Below are positions 27,540 through 35,982 of a stretch of DNA of 64,000 bases, piece after piece. Position numbers and translations under genes: made by a program. Source of the stretch: Aureibacillus halotolerans (GTDB taxonomy: Bacteria; Bacillota; Bacilli; Bacillales; DSM-28697); the NCBI RefSeq assembly GCF_004363045.1, contig NZ_SNYJ01000009.1:1-64000 (forward strand), written 5' to 3'. Positions within the stretch are counted from its first letter, which is position 1; each line of letters begins with the position of its first letter. The notes beneath the pieces were generated by a model. That model did no database searches. It saw only the letters and a program-made list of their open reading frames with translations, and was not told where the DNA came from.

Positions 27540-27842
27540 TTATCCACCTGTCACAATAATAAAATGTAGAACACAAAATACGGCAAGTTGACAACCTACC
27601 AAGCTGAACATCGTTTTCTGGTGCTTCGTTAGAGCAGAGGGACAAACTGCACATACCGAAAGCGCTACGTTCAAAAAGAACGAGTTTGGATACACTGCTA
27701 AAATCTCAGGCAATAACTGAAGCAAGTAAAGGACACCGAACACAATTTGCAAGACAAGGAACAACAACGCAAAGACCACGTAGCGTGTAATCGGTTTGTC
27801 TCTGAATTTCGTTTCATTCGTCGTTGGTTGCGGATTTGACAT
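27540..27842 (-). CDS. Small integral membrane protein, unrecognised (tandem paralogue B)
   Basis: One hundred residues; AAAAAGGGGGAGACCTT precedes the ATG. Polar N-terminus (SNPQPTTNETKFRDKP) then about three membrane helices (YVVFALLFLVLQIVFGVLY, a Cys-containing middle, and a C-terminal helix ending in IIVTGG). Shares the KP...LLPEILA layout with paralogue A downstream. No family recognised. Confidence 0.62.
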   Translation of the reverse strand: MSNPQPTTNETKFRDKPITRYVVFALLFLVLQIVFGVLYLLQLLPEILAVYPNSFFLNVALSVCAVCPSALTKHQKTMFSLVGCQLAVFCVLHFIIVTGG

Positions 27843-27921
27843 AAGGTCTCCCCCTTTTTGTGTAGTACGTTACATTACATGGTCTTTTATATCCATTTTT
27901 GATGTTCTTTCCCACAAAAAC

Positions 27922-27960
27922 CAAAAAAGGAATCATTGGCAAATGCGCCTCTGATTCCTT
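27922..27960 (-). terminator. Terminator of the alpha/beta hydrolase gene pair
   Basis: On the minus strand AAGGAATCA ... TGATTCCTT forms a nine-pair stem followed by TTTTTGG. Begins within a few nt of the hydrolase stop codon. Confidence 0.75.
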
Positions 27961-27965
27961 CTTCT

Positions 27966-28985
27966 TTATGTGCTTGAGTGTAGTTTTGACGTTACCCAAT
28001 CATACGATCGCCGACCGCTGATTTCATGAACGCCAGGGAAAATGTCATGCGCCATGTGCTCTGACGCACCGGCCGCTTCATAGACTTTCCTTACCTCAGC
28101 TATACACTCTTGGACTGGCTCAACAGGAAACACCATATCGTTGTCACCGCTTTCAATAAACAGCGGACGCGGTGCAAGCGTGCTAATGTAGCCAGGCAAT
28201 TCGCTTGGCAGCGCCAGACCGGGGGCATAGTTGTCGTGGCAATGCGGGCGATCCATCGTGCTGCCGATAAATGTGCTCGGAAACCCGCAAAGAACGATCG
28301 CTTTTGGCACCGTGCTTCGAATGCCGACACTTAGAGCAAGCAAGCCGCCTCCGGAAAAACCCATCATGCCAATAGCGTTCTCCTGAATGTCACTTCGTTT
28401 CTGCATATAACGTAGCACTTGCAGTAGCTCTTCGGTGCGATAGCCGGTTAGCGTTTGTCCAAGCATTAGCAGTTGGGTGGCGAAGCGGGCGCAGGACGAT
28501 CGTTGGTCTGTTTCAATGTCTTTCGGATGACGGCGTGAGCCAAAGCCGGCCACTTCAGGTGCCACAGCGATGACTCCACGTTTCACTAACTGTACGGCAA
28601 AATGCTGGTGAATGCCTGGTGCCTCTTCATCGATCTCGCCAGTTTGTGTCCGTCCAACGATTTCATTATGACCGTAGCCGTGGCCGTGAATGGCGAGCAC
28701 GGCGGGGGCTGGCAGTGTGACATTGTGAGGTATAAGAATATAGATTGGCATCGTCGCGACGTCACCGATGTGCAGCTCGACCTTTTCTTCTCTATACCCG
28801 TCCCGCTCTACGCTGTGAATCAAATTCACATGCAGCTCTGCCTCCGCTACGTCCGGGCATGTCCCTATGGCGTTCGTCCATTCAGATTGTAATGCGTCGG
28901 CGTGCTCTTGTGGCGTTCGTTTCGCCTTTGCCTTCTCCTGTTGAGCTAACGCGCGTTGATAATGCTTTTGTATGTACGTCTGCAT
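27966..28985 (-). CDS. Alpha/beta hydrolase (dienelactone hydrolase/acetyl-esterase like)
   Basis: About 339 residues from ATG at 28985 (AAAAGGAGAGAAATC upstream; a 48-nt longer frame is rejected). Catalytic elements: oxyanion region LAIHGHGYGHNE, nucleophile elbow GFSGGG (GxSxG), acid in ESGDNDMVFPVE, and His in PGVHEISGRRSYDW. A N-terminal helical part (residues 1-70) precedes the core, as in Abhydrolase_7/xylan-esterase-like proteins. It is 13 nt from the GH97-N-like gene, so the pair probably acts on a shared carbohydrate ester. Substrate not determinable. Confidence 0.82.
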   Translation of the reverse strand: MQTYIQKHYQRALAQQEKAKAKRTPQEHADALQSEWTNAIGTCPDVAEAELHVNLIHSVERDGYREEKVELHIGDVATMPIYILIPHNVTLPAPAVLAIHGHGYGHNEIVGRTQTGEIDEEAPGIHQHFAVQLVKRGVIAVAPEVAGFGSRRHPKDIETDQRSSCARFATQLLMLGQTLTGYRTEELLQVLRYMQKRSDIQENAIGMMGFSGGGLLALSVGIRSTVPKAIVLCGFPSTFIGSTMDRPHCHDNYAPGLALPSELPGYISTLAPRPLFIESGDNDMVFPVEPVQECIAEVRKVYEAAGASEHMAHDIFPGVHEISGRRSYDWVTSKLHSST

Positions 28986-28998
28986 GATTTCTCTCCTT

Positions 28999-29616
28999 TT
29001 AGATGAAGTGAATCGTGCGCCAAGGAACAACATAAGGAAGGGTCGTGATCGTTTGTTGATTGCCCGGATGGCAATGCAGCGTTCCAGGCACCATCGTTGA
29101 GGGGGAGATCAACATATTGTCTGCACCGTCAACAACTGCCTTGGCACCGTCGGGATAAACAATCGGCACGGGCGAAGATCTTTTTGGCTCCATCTCTATA
29201 ATGGATATGCCCTCACCTTCCACTTCTGTGTCTCTCGGCAATGCGATCCCTGTCCATTCGCCAGTGAACAATGCGGCTCTCCAGTTTGGCTGCGCGGGAA
29301 TCTCATAGCGCAACGACAATTGATCTTCTTTGAGCACGACGTGAATGGTCCATTGTCTCCTAGGGTTGGCGTCCTCCTCAAGATGGAGCTGAACACAGAG
29401 GCCCTCTTCCGTTTCCGATTCTTCGACATTCTTCAGCTGCGTTTCAGAGCCAAGCGGTTGCACATGCACCGCCGTTACACCTAAAGGTGAAAGGTCGACG
29501 CGCTTCTCCCCCTTGTACGTCAGCGTGTAATGCGGCACTCGCGACCCTCTTTTTTCAGCGGGTTGTATCACAAACGTGAAGATCAGCGTCCCATGTTTAG
29601 ATGTAAATTGTCTCAC
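28999..29616 (-). CDS. Stand-alone protein resembling the GH97 N-terminal domain
   Basis: Protein of 205 residues starting with GTG at 29616 (AAGGTGGAAGTGC). The layout fits the N-terminal beta-sandwich of family GH97: HYTLTYKGEKRVDLSPLGV near the start, WTIHVVLKEDQLSLRYEIP in the middle, and a terminal PYVVPWRTIHFI comparable to the TPWR stretch that ends that domain. The catalytic barrel is absent: the frame ends normally and the next gene is a hydrolase. No signal peptide. Could be a sugar-binding partner of that hydrolase. The family link is by pattern only. Confidence 0.6.
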   Translation of the reverse strand: MRQFTSKHGTLIFTFVIQPAEKRGSRVPHYTLTYKGEKRVDLSPLGVTAVHVQPLGSETQLKNVEESETEEGLCVQLHLEEDANPRRQWTIHVVLKEDQLSLRYEIPAQPNWRAALFTGEWTGIALPRDTEVEGEGISIIEMEPKRSSPVPIVYPDGAKAVVDGADNMLISPSTMVPGTLHCHPGNQQTITTLPYVVPWRTIHFI

Positions 29617-29724
29617 GCACTTCCACCTTCTCTCTCTTTGCCGTAATGGTGTTAACCTTATCGTACCTTTTATATCCTTAGAGGTAAATACTGCTTGCTG
29701 AATCGCTCTAATTTGAATGTCGGG

Positions 29725-29970
29725 GTTCGCGCAGGTTCACCTCCGTTTCGAGCAATATTAGTCGATTTTCGCGCACTCTCTCCTCTTTTTCGCGCAAACC
29801 GTGGCTATTTTCGCGCACCTCCAGCTGGTTCGCGCAGGTTCCCCTCCTTTTCGAGCAGTATTAGTCGATTTTCGCGCACTCTCTCCTCTTTTTCGCGCAA
29901 ACCATGGCTGCTTTCGCGCAGACCGTGGCTATTTTCGCGCACCGCATATCCGTAAGCGCGCACTTTCGCA
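29725..29970. repeat. Repeat array A: 21-bp units, core TTTTCGCGCA, 12 units
   Basis: Units begin TTTCG[C/A]GCA. The CG of successive units falls at 29728, 29749, 29770, 29791, 29812, 29831, 29852, 29873, 29894, 29915, 29936 and 29957: four steps of 21, one of 19, then 21 again. Units 1-4 and 6-9 match in order, showing a 103-bp super-unit. It fills most of the 29617-30055 gap. The unit length of 103 is not a multiple of three, so the open frames across it are not protein-coding. Confidence 0.9.
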
Positions 29971-30000
29971 TTCTCCATCCTTGTAATACTTCTTCAAACA

Positions 30001-30030
30001 AAAAAATCCCAGCTAACATAGGTCAGCTGG
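30001..30030 (-). terminator. Terminator of the 125-residue membrane protein gene
   Basis: On the minus strand CCAGCTGA-CCTATG-TTAGCTGG followed by ATTTTTTT, starting about 26 nt after the stop codon. Confidence 0.8.
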
Positions 30031-30055
30031 TTTAAATAGGGTGGGGTTAAGCTTG

Positions 30056-30433
30056 TTACTTGGTGATTTCTTCTTCACAAAGTGCATCCAGAATTTCATC
30101 ATCGCTTTTCTTGGAAGGGGGCTTCAGATAATACTCAAATGACTTCCCGGTTAGGATGCAGAACCCGAGATATAAAAATGCGCCTCCAAGGACAATGTAG
30201 ACGAAATCGGGCGGTAGAAAAAAGCTACAAAAGGTGACGAGAGCTAGGGTGTAATGAATGTAGGCCAAATACCGAAGCCAAATGCTTCTCTGCTCGTACA
30301 ACACCCAGCCAAAACCTGCTAGAAAAATGGGACCTAACAACATTTGGGCAGTACTCGTCGTCGCAAGTACTATCGATAGACCGATATAGGCGAGGATAAA
30401 TCCAAAAAATCGCCTCACAATGTTTCGAAACAT
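30056..30433 (-). CDS. Integral membrane protein, unrecognised
   Basis: Protein of 125 residues with about four predicted membrane segments (from residue 8: FFGFILAYIGLSIVLA; MLLGPIFLAGFGWVLYE; YLAYIHYTLALVTFCSFFL; FVYIVLGGAFLYLGFCI) and an acidic/basic cytoplasmic tail (KKSDDEILDALCEEE). AAGGGAGGCACGGCTG precedes the ATG. Single gene with its own terminator. No family recognised. Confidence 0.65.
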   Translation of the reverse strand: MFRNIVRRFFGFILAYIGLSIVLATTSTAQMLLGPIFLAGFGWVLYEQRSIWLRYLAYIHYTLALVTFCSFFLPPDFVYIVLGGAFLYLGFCILTGKSFEYYLKPPSKKSDDEILDALCEEEITK

Positions 30434-30603
30434 CAGCCGTGCCTCCCTTCCGCGTTGATGACTATTCTTAGTATAGCCATCCCGTAATGGAAGAAGAAGG
30501 TTCGGAGGTCAGATCTTGTCTCAGACTTTAGACTGATATGAGCGTATGTGTAAAGGTGCAGAGATCATCTGATGCTTGCGAAACTTACCCATAGAAATGG
30601 GGC

Positions 30604-31644
30604 TTATTCAAAGCTTTCGACGACAATTTTGCCAATCATATTGCCCGTTTCGACGGCTTTATGTGCCTGTCGCAGCGTTTCGGCGTTGATTGGTTGGAGC
30701 ACTTCGCTGACGGTCGTTTTGAGAATACCGGCATCAAGCAGGCCAGATATTTTGTTGAGAATGTCTCGTTGGCGCTCGATGTCGTCCGTTTGAAAACGCG
30801 GGCGAGCAAACATTGACTCCCAGCTGAAACGAACGGCCTTTGAAAACACGGGGTTCAGATTGACGGCGCTCGCAAAGGGCACGATGGATACAATGTTGCC
30901 TTGAGGAGCCATAATGTGCAGAAGGTCTTCCCAATGTGGCTGAAGATCATTGGCAGCGAACACAATGTCAAGTTTATCGATGCCTAGCTCCTCCAGCTGT
31001 GGCAAGAGCTCGTCGTGGTGATTAATCGTCGAATGCGCGCCGTTCTCTTTCGCCCATTGCTCGGTATCCTCGCGTGACGCTGTGCCAATCACGTGGAGCC
31101 CAGCAAAACGTGCAAGTTGGGTGGCCATTGAGCCGACACCGCCCGCGGCACCAATGATAAGAATCGTTTTCCCTTCGTTGCCGTTTTCCTCTTCCTTTAG
31201 ACCAGCGCGGTCGAACAAGGCTTCCCACGCTGTTAGTCCAGTGAGCGGAATGGCTGCGGACGCGGCGTAATTGAGCGTCGTAGGCATACGTCCAACGATG
31301 CGCTCATCGACGATATGGTACTCGCTGTTTCCGCCTTGCCGTGAATTGTCACCAGCGTAATAGACCGCATCACCTGGTTTGAGGTAATTCACATCGTTTC
31401 CGACTTCTTCGACGACGCCTGCGACATCAAAGCCTAAAATGGTGGGTGTGTCTCCTTGTGGGTGCTGGTTTTTACGAATTTTCGTATCGACTGGATTAAC
31501 GGATACCGCCTCGACACGAACGAGCACATCTTTGCCCTCGGGGTTTGGTCGTGCCATCACAACATCCATCAAGCTTTCTTCTTCTTCAATCGGCAACGGC
31601 CTTACGTAGCCGACCGCCTTCATACTTTCTTCCTTCATCTTCAT
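30604..31644 (-). CDS. Zinc-type alcohol dehydrogenase/quinone oxidoreductase-like protein
   Basis: Medium-chain dehydrogenase of 346 residues. GroES-like N-terminal domain (VRVEAVSVNPVDTKIRKN, LGFDVAGVVEEVG, PGDAVYY) and Rossmann domain (IIGAAGGVGSMATQLAR). The cysteine/histidine zinc ligands of true alcohol dehydrogenases are not visible, so it belongs to the zinc-free NADPH quinone reductase-like subgroup (YogA-like). Start ambiguous: ATG at 31644, 31638 or 31623 all have purine-rich sites. Physiological substrate unknown. Confidence 0.86.
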   Translation of the reverse strand: MKMKEESMKAVGYVRPLPIEEEESLMDVVMARPNPEGKDVLVRVEAVSVNPVDTKIRKNQHPQGDTPTILGFDVAGVVEEVGNDVNYLKPGDAVYYAGDNSRQGGNSEYHIVDERIVGRMPTTLNYAASAAIPLTGLTAWEALFDRAGLKEEENGNEGKTILIIGAAGGVGSMATQLARFAGLHVIGTASREDTEQWAKENGAHSTINHHDELLPQLEELGIDKLDIVFAANDLQPHWEDLLHIMAPQGNIVSIVPFASAVNLNPVFSKAVRFSWESMFARPRFQTDDIERQRDILNKISGLLDAGILKTTVSEVLQPINAETLRQAHKAVETGNMIGKIVVESFE

Positions 31645-31874
31645 CGCTCCCTTCGCTACTGGTTGTCTACCCGTTTTTGTGAGAGCTGTAACGTCTGAGG
31701 TGTGAGGTCTTGTTGTTCATTAAACGTTTAATTAGATGGATTGGGGTAGTGTGCCCTGCATGATGGGGAGAAATACGAGTAATCCATTTGGTGTTATTTA
31801 AAACGATGTGGAAAATAGAAGGGATTTTTGTTTCGTGGTCGAATGTTTGAGGGACATAGGAAAGGAGAAAAGAG

Positions 31875-32846
31875 ATGCTTGTAAAACCATTAGATCAACC
31901 GATTGTACTGGAACAGCTGCGTTCTTTATTGAAGAGAATTCCACCTTCCTCTCCGCTCCAGCCGAGGATTGAAAAAGAGCTGGCAACGAGAAAAGCCGGA
32001 TTTAGCGGCGAAACATCGGTGGATTATTATCTTCCGTTTATTGACGAGGCGGCTGCTGTACTCCGTGACATTCGCCTAGACACCCCACACGCTCATGCAC
32101 AGATAGACCTCTTGATTGTCACCCCTACCTTCGCCCTCATCGTCGAACTGAAGAACATTGCCGGCGTCTTTCAGTTTGATTCCATATTCCAACAATGCAT
32201 CCGCACGTTTAATGACAAGGAAGAGCGTTTTTCAAACCCCCTCCTGCAGGTGGAGCGGCAGAAAACACAATTCGTGAAATGGTTGAAGGAGAATCGTTTT
32301 CCGCTCCTGCCCGTGGAGACGTTAGTACTCTTCACGAATGGGAATACTTTGATAAAAGGGCCAGATGTGTCAAGCGCTCGTATTGGCCATTTGGAAATCC
32401 TCCCCGCCGTGATGACCAAGCTGGAATCGCATTACTCGAAACGAGTGCTCCGTCGTGAGATCCAGCAGCAATTGGCCAACGCACTCCTTCAGGCGCACAC
32501 CCCACAACGATTCAACATCCTCTCCTATTTTCAATTATCCGAAACCGATGTAATGAAAGGTGTGTTTTGTCCGACTTGCTCGAAGGGTAGTATGCGCCGT
32601 GTCCATGGTTCATGGAAATGCCATCATTGTGAAGCGATCAGCAAAGTCGCTCATGTCCAAGCGCTGTATGAGTATCAGCTATTGTTCGGAGACACGTTGA
32701 CACGGAAGGAGTTGCAGAGGTTTTTGGGGCTATCCTCACGTCATACCGCTTTACGGCTCATTCAGAATATGAAGCTGCGACCAGCAGACGGCCGAGCAAA
32801 AAGCCAACTCTATGCATTGCCCGATCTAGATTTCACGAGAAAATGA
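31875..32846 (+). CDS. NERD-domain protein with C-terminal zinc ribbon
   Basis: Protein of 323 residues with AAAGGAGAAAAGAG before the ATG. The nuclease-related domain is at about 45-190: DYYLPFIDEAAAVLRDI, QIDLLIVTP and LIVELKNI (the D...ExK core of nuclease-like folds). A four-Cys/His zinc ribbon follows at about 232-256 (CPTC...CHHC), then a helical C-terminal segment (TRKELQRFLGLSSRHTALRL). NERD proteins are thought to act on DNA or membrane signals; role unknown. Single gene with its own terminator. Confidence 0.85.
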   Translation: MLVKPLDQPIVLEQLRSLLKRIPPSSPLQPRIEKELATRKAGFSGETSVDYYLPFIDEAAAVLRDIRLDTPHAHAQIDLLIVTPTFALIVELKNIAGVFQFDSIFQQCIRTFNDKEERFSNPLLQVERQKTQFVKWLKENRFPLLPVETLVLFTNGNTLIKGPDVSSARIGHLEILPAVMTKLESHYSKRVLRREIQQQLANALLQAHTPQRFNILSYFQLSETDVMKGVFCPTCSKGSMRRVHGSWKCHHCEAISKVAHVQALYEYQLLFGDTLTRKELQRFLGLSSRHTALRLIQNMKLRPADGRAKSQLYALPDLDFTRK

Positions 32847-32858
32847 CGATGATAAAGG

Positions 32859-32890
32859 GAGGATCTTGCGCGAGGGCAAGATCCTCTTTG
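32859..32890 (+). terminator. Terminator of the NERD gene
   Basis: GAGGATCTTGC-GCGAGG-GCAAGATCCTC (11-pair perfect stem) followed by TTTGTCTTT, 12 nt after the stop codon. Confidence 0.85.
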
Positions 32891-32910
32891 TCTTTCGGTC
32901 ACTCCTTCTG

Positions 32911-33118
32911 TTTCGAGCATGACCCTTTGTTTTTCGCGCGTTTGTCCCGGATTTTCGCGCGCCGACTATGATTTTCCGCGCACTACTTGACGGTTTTCGC
33001 GCACTTTTTCTATTTCGAGCACGACCCTTTGTTTTGCGCGCACTCATCACGGATTTTCGCGCGCCGACTTCGATTTTTCGCGCGCAAATTGACGGTTTTC
33101 GCGCACTTCAACGACTTT
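32911..33118. repeat. Repeat array B: 21-bp units, core TTTTCGCGCG/A, 10 units
   Basis: Core CG positions: 32914, 32935, 32956, 32977, 32998, then 33016, 33037, 33058, 33079, 33100: steps 21,21,21,21,18,21,21,21,21. Units 1-5 and 6-10 match in order (for example TTTCGAGCA.GACCCTTTG occurs twice, 102 bp apart). It sits between two terminators of convergent genes. Same general core as array A, but different spacers. Confidence 0.9.
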
Positions 33119-33177
33119 TCTGGGCCCTTCACCACCGTTAGGGTCACCTAGCTCTACAACCCCAATTAAATTGCACG

Positions 33178-33213
33178 CCAAAAAGCCCGCACCGCCCTTA
33201 GGCGATGCGGGTC
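33178..33213 (-). terminator. Terminator of EPS locus 2
   Basis: On the minus strand CCCGCATCGCC-TAAG-GGCGGTGCGGG (near-perfect 11-pair stem) followed by CTTTTTGG, about 10 nt after the last EPS gene. It is the only strong terminator I found between 33.2 and 56.5 kb on this strand. Confidence 0.88.
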
Positions 33214-33223
33214 GATCCATTCG

Positions 33224-34378
33224 TTACAGCACGCTGCGCTTTGGGGCGACGGCGTGGCGAATGGTGCGGATGACGCGGAGCTGCTGTTCGTGAGTCAGGC
33301 TTGAACCGGAAGGCAGGCAAATGCCGGTGGCGAAGAGCCCTTCGCTGATGGGGCTGCGAGTATCGTCATGGCTGAAAAAGGCGGCGTCTCTGAAGAGCGG
33401 CTGCAAGTGCAACGGTTTCCAGACAGGACGAGCCTCAATGTTAGCTGCGTTCAGCTGCGCCAACACTTCGGAGGAACTACCTGTTGATGGCGCGAGTGTA
33501 AATGTTGTAAGCCAGCGATTCGATCGCGTCCCAGCCAGCTGCGGCATCATCGTTAGGCCAGGAATGCTACGGAAAGCGTTGGAGTAGCGTTCAAAAATCG
33601 CGCGTCGGGCTTGCACTTTCTCGTGCAGGCTCGCGAGCTGGACACGGCCAATAGCGGCGAGCACGTTGCTCATTCGATAGTTGTAGCCGATCTGCGAATG
33701 CTCGTAGTGCGCAGCTTGGTCACGTGCTTGGGAAGCCAAAAACCTTGCCCGCTCTAGCGCGTCGAGGTCATCCGAGACGAGCATGCCGCCTCCTGAAGTG
33801 GTGATGATTTTGTTGCCGTTGAATGAATAAATACCAAACTTCCCGAATGAACCGCTCGGGCGCCCTTGATAGGAGGAGCCAAGCGATTCGGCAGCGTCCT
33901 CAATCATCGGCACACGGTATGCATCGCATAGCTCGGCAAGCTCGGCCATTTTGGCGCTCTGACCATATAGATTCACGACGATCACCGCTTTTGGCAATGC
34001 CCCTTGTCGCTTCGCCTCCATTAATGCTTTTTCTAGCGCGACCGGGGACATGTTCCACGTGTCTGGCTCGGAATCAATAAAGACAGGAATTGCTTTTTCA
34101 TACAGCACCGGATTGGCGCTGGCCACAAAGGTCAATGAAGAACAAAAGACCAAGTCCCCCGGGCGCACATTTACTAATTTCAGAGCCAAATGAATAGCGG
34201 CAGTGCCAGAAGACATGGCAGCGCCGCCTTTTTTCCATACCATATTGGCCAGCTCTCGCTCGAATGCATCTACTTGCGGACCTAGTGGAGCAATCCAGTT
34301 GGACGCGATGGTTTCTGCGACCATCGCTTCTTCTTCGCCTGTCATATGCGGTGGCGACAATAATATTTTATCCTTCAT
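33224..34378 (-). CDS. DegT/DnrJ aminotransferase, EpsN/PglE type
   Basis: About 384 residues from ATG at 34378 (GAGGAGGAACGAGACC). PLP-dependent sugar aminotransferase: start LLSPPHMTGEEEAMVAE, then NWIAPLGPQVDAFE, SGTAAIHLALKLV, IEDAAESLGS and the Schiff-base Lys in YSFNGNKIITT. The SPPHM/NWIAPLGP start is typical of EpsN and PglE, which aminate UDP-4-keto-6-deoxy-GlcNAc toward bacillosamine. It is the terminal gene of locus 2, separated from the rest by repeat array C. Confidence 0.88.
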   Translation of the reverse strand: MKDKILLSPPHMTGEEEAMVAETIASNWIAPLGPQVDAFERELANMVWKKGGAAMSSGTAAIHLALKLVNVRPGDLVFCSSLTFVASANPVLYEKAIPVFIDSEPDTWNMSPVALEKALMEAKRQGALPKAVIVVNLYGQSAKMAELAELCDAYRVPMIEDAAESLGSSYQGRPSGSFGKFGIYSFNGNKIITTSGGGMLVSDDLDALERARFLASQARDQAAHYEHSQIGYNYRMSNVLAAIGRVQLASLHEKVQARRAIFERYSNAFRSIPGLTMMPQLAGTRSNRWLTTFTLAPSTGSSSEVLAQLNAANIEARPVWKPLHLQPLFRDAAFFSHDDTRSPISEGLFATGICLPSGSSLTHEQQLRVIRTIRHAVAPKRSVL

Positions 34379-34513
34379 GGTCTCGTTCCTCCTCAATCAT
34401 TCTCTGGCAGATCTTCCACGCGGATCATTCAATAATTTTTCATTTATTTCTATTTATGTTTGTGCTTTGTTTCACATTGTGGCCCTTTCACTATTGGTCC
34501 AGTGCCACTTCTT

Positions 34514-34846
34514 TTTTCGGACACTTGCACCATTATTTCGGGCACTTTCTTTCCATTTCCGGACACTTATGCCTTTTTTTCGGGCACTTCTCTTCTATTT
34601 TCGGGCACTTCCTCTGCGTTCGGACACTTGCACCATTATTTCGGGCACTTTCTTCCCATTTCCGGACACTTATGCCTCTTTTTCGGGCACTTCTCTTCTA
34701 TTTTCGGGCACTTCCTCTGCGTTCGGACACTTGCACCATTATTTCGGGCACTTTCTTCCCATTTCCGGACACTTATGCCTTTTTTTCGGGCACTTCTCTT
34801 CTTTTTTCGGGCACTTCTCTCCTAATTTCGGGCACTTTCTCTGCGC
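34514..34846. repeat. Repeat array C: three 103-bp super-units inside EPS locus 2
   Basis: Core units TTTCGGGCACTT and TTCGGACACTT. GG positions at 34519, 34540, 34561, 34582, 34603, 34622: steps 21,21,21,21,19. TTCGGACACTTGCACC recurs at 34516, 34619 and 34722, exactly 103 bp apart; about 16 units in all. Long open frames exist here on both strands but simply translate the repeat. It fills the gap between the aminotransferase start and the hexapeptide gene. Confidence 0.93.
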
Positions 34847-34860
34847 CAAGCACCGCCCCC

Positions 34861-35982
34861 TTACTCCAATCGCTGATCCGCCGGCACGTCGCGTAAATAT
34901 TTGGCGGGGGCGCCGACGACGATGGTGGCGGGGCTGACGTCTTTGGTGACGATGCTGCCGGCTGCGACGGCGCCTTCTTCGGCAATGGTGCGGCCTGGCA
35001 GGATGGTGCTATTGGCGCCGATACGCCCACCGCGTTTGACGGTCACGCCTTTGAAGGCGGCGAAGCGCTTGTCAGAGCGCGCCATGTAATTGTCGTTTGT
35101 CGTGATGACGCCTGGCGCGATAAAGACGTCGTCCTCCAAGGTGGAGTACGCCGTCACGTAAGCGTTCGTCTCAAGCTTGCAGCGTTCGCCAATGCGGCAA
35201 TCGTTTTCGATCGCCACCCCACGGCCGACAATGGACTTGGCACCGACAAAAACGGCATCGCGCACAGTGGCGAGATCGGCAATAAAGACGTCGTCCTCAA
35301 TGATGGCGCCTGCATAGAGCACGGCTTGGGTGCCAACCGTTACGCCTGCTCCGAGCACGGCAGGGGGTTTCGCTCGTTTTGTCTCTGGCAGAGCAGAGGC
35401 TTTGGCGCGGACAGGCTGTTTTCCAACAACCGCATGGTCTTGAATGATGTTGCCTTGCCCGACTTCGGTAAGCGGATATAAGCGGACATGGGCACCAAGC
35501 TCAACGTCGTTTCCGAGCTTGACGCCTTCAGCAACATCGGTGCCTTGTTGAACCCAGCAGCCTTCGCCAACGACGACACGTGTACCAACAGACGCATAAC
35601 GATCAATGACACTGCTTGTGCCAACCTCTGCGCCTGCTCCAACCGATGCGTATGTGCCGAGCTGAACACCTTCAGCAAGAATGGCGTTTTCCTCGACGAT
35701 CGCACCGATGTGAAGCAAGCTATTCGCTCCGACGACGGCTGCTGGTCCTAGGACGGCATGGGGTTTGAGGCGTGCGCCTGCGCCGACATAGGCGTTATCG
35801 TGCAACACGACACCTGTTTCGATGATTGCTCCAGCTCCGATCGTCACGCCATTTCCGATCGTGACAAAGGCGCTAATGGACGCTGTTGGGTCAATCGATG
35901 CCTGGCCTTGAATGACGACGGTGTCTCTCGAGGTCATCATTTTCGTTGCAGTGCTGCCGTTGACTACGAATGGGCGGCCCAT
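34861..35982 (-). CDS. Hexapeptide-repeat acyltransferase, long (WbpD/WlbB-like C-terminal domain)
   Basis: Protein of 373 residues built almost completely of left-handed beta-helix hexapeptides. The C-terminal part (about 205-373) fits a WbpD/WlbB-type N-acetyltransferase: EDDVFIAPGV, TNDNYMARSDK, GGRIGANSTILPG, VAAGSIVTKDV and VVGAPAKYLRDVP. The N-terminal part (about 25-190) is a second beta-helix block. Usual WbpD length is about 190, so this is a duplication or fusion. It overlaps wecB by 19 nt. Expected to acetylate the 3-amino sugar made by the DegT enzyme at 37067-38188. Confidence 0.82.
   Translation of the reverse strand: MGRPFVVNGSTATKMMTSRDTVVIQGQASIDPTASISAFVTIGNGVTIGAGAIIETGVVLHDNAYVGAGARLKPHAVLGPAAVVGANSLLHIGAIVEENAILAEGVQLGTYASVGAGAEVGTSSVIDRYASVGTRVVVGEGCWVQQGTDVAEGVKLGNDVELGAHVRLYPLTEVGQGNIIQDHAVVGKQPVRAKASALPETKRAKPPAVLGAGVTVGTQAVLYAGAIIEDDVFIADLATVRDAVFVGAKSIVGRGVAIENDCRIGERCKLETNAYVTAYSTLEDDVFIAPGVITTNDNYMARSDKRFAAFKGVTVKRGGRIGANSTILPGRTIAEEGAVAAGSIVTKDVSPATIVVGAPAKYLRDVPADQRLE

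Noticed and set aside
29695-29986. Open frames with repeated FRAxxPxFRA-like peptide over array A
   Set aside because: Peptide periodicity only mirrors the DNA repeat; the frame shifts between units and start signals are missing.
34203-34937. Long overlapping open frames on both strands through array C
   Set aside because: They translate the 103-bp repeats in several frames at once; unit length is not a multiple of three and no ribosome sites are present.
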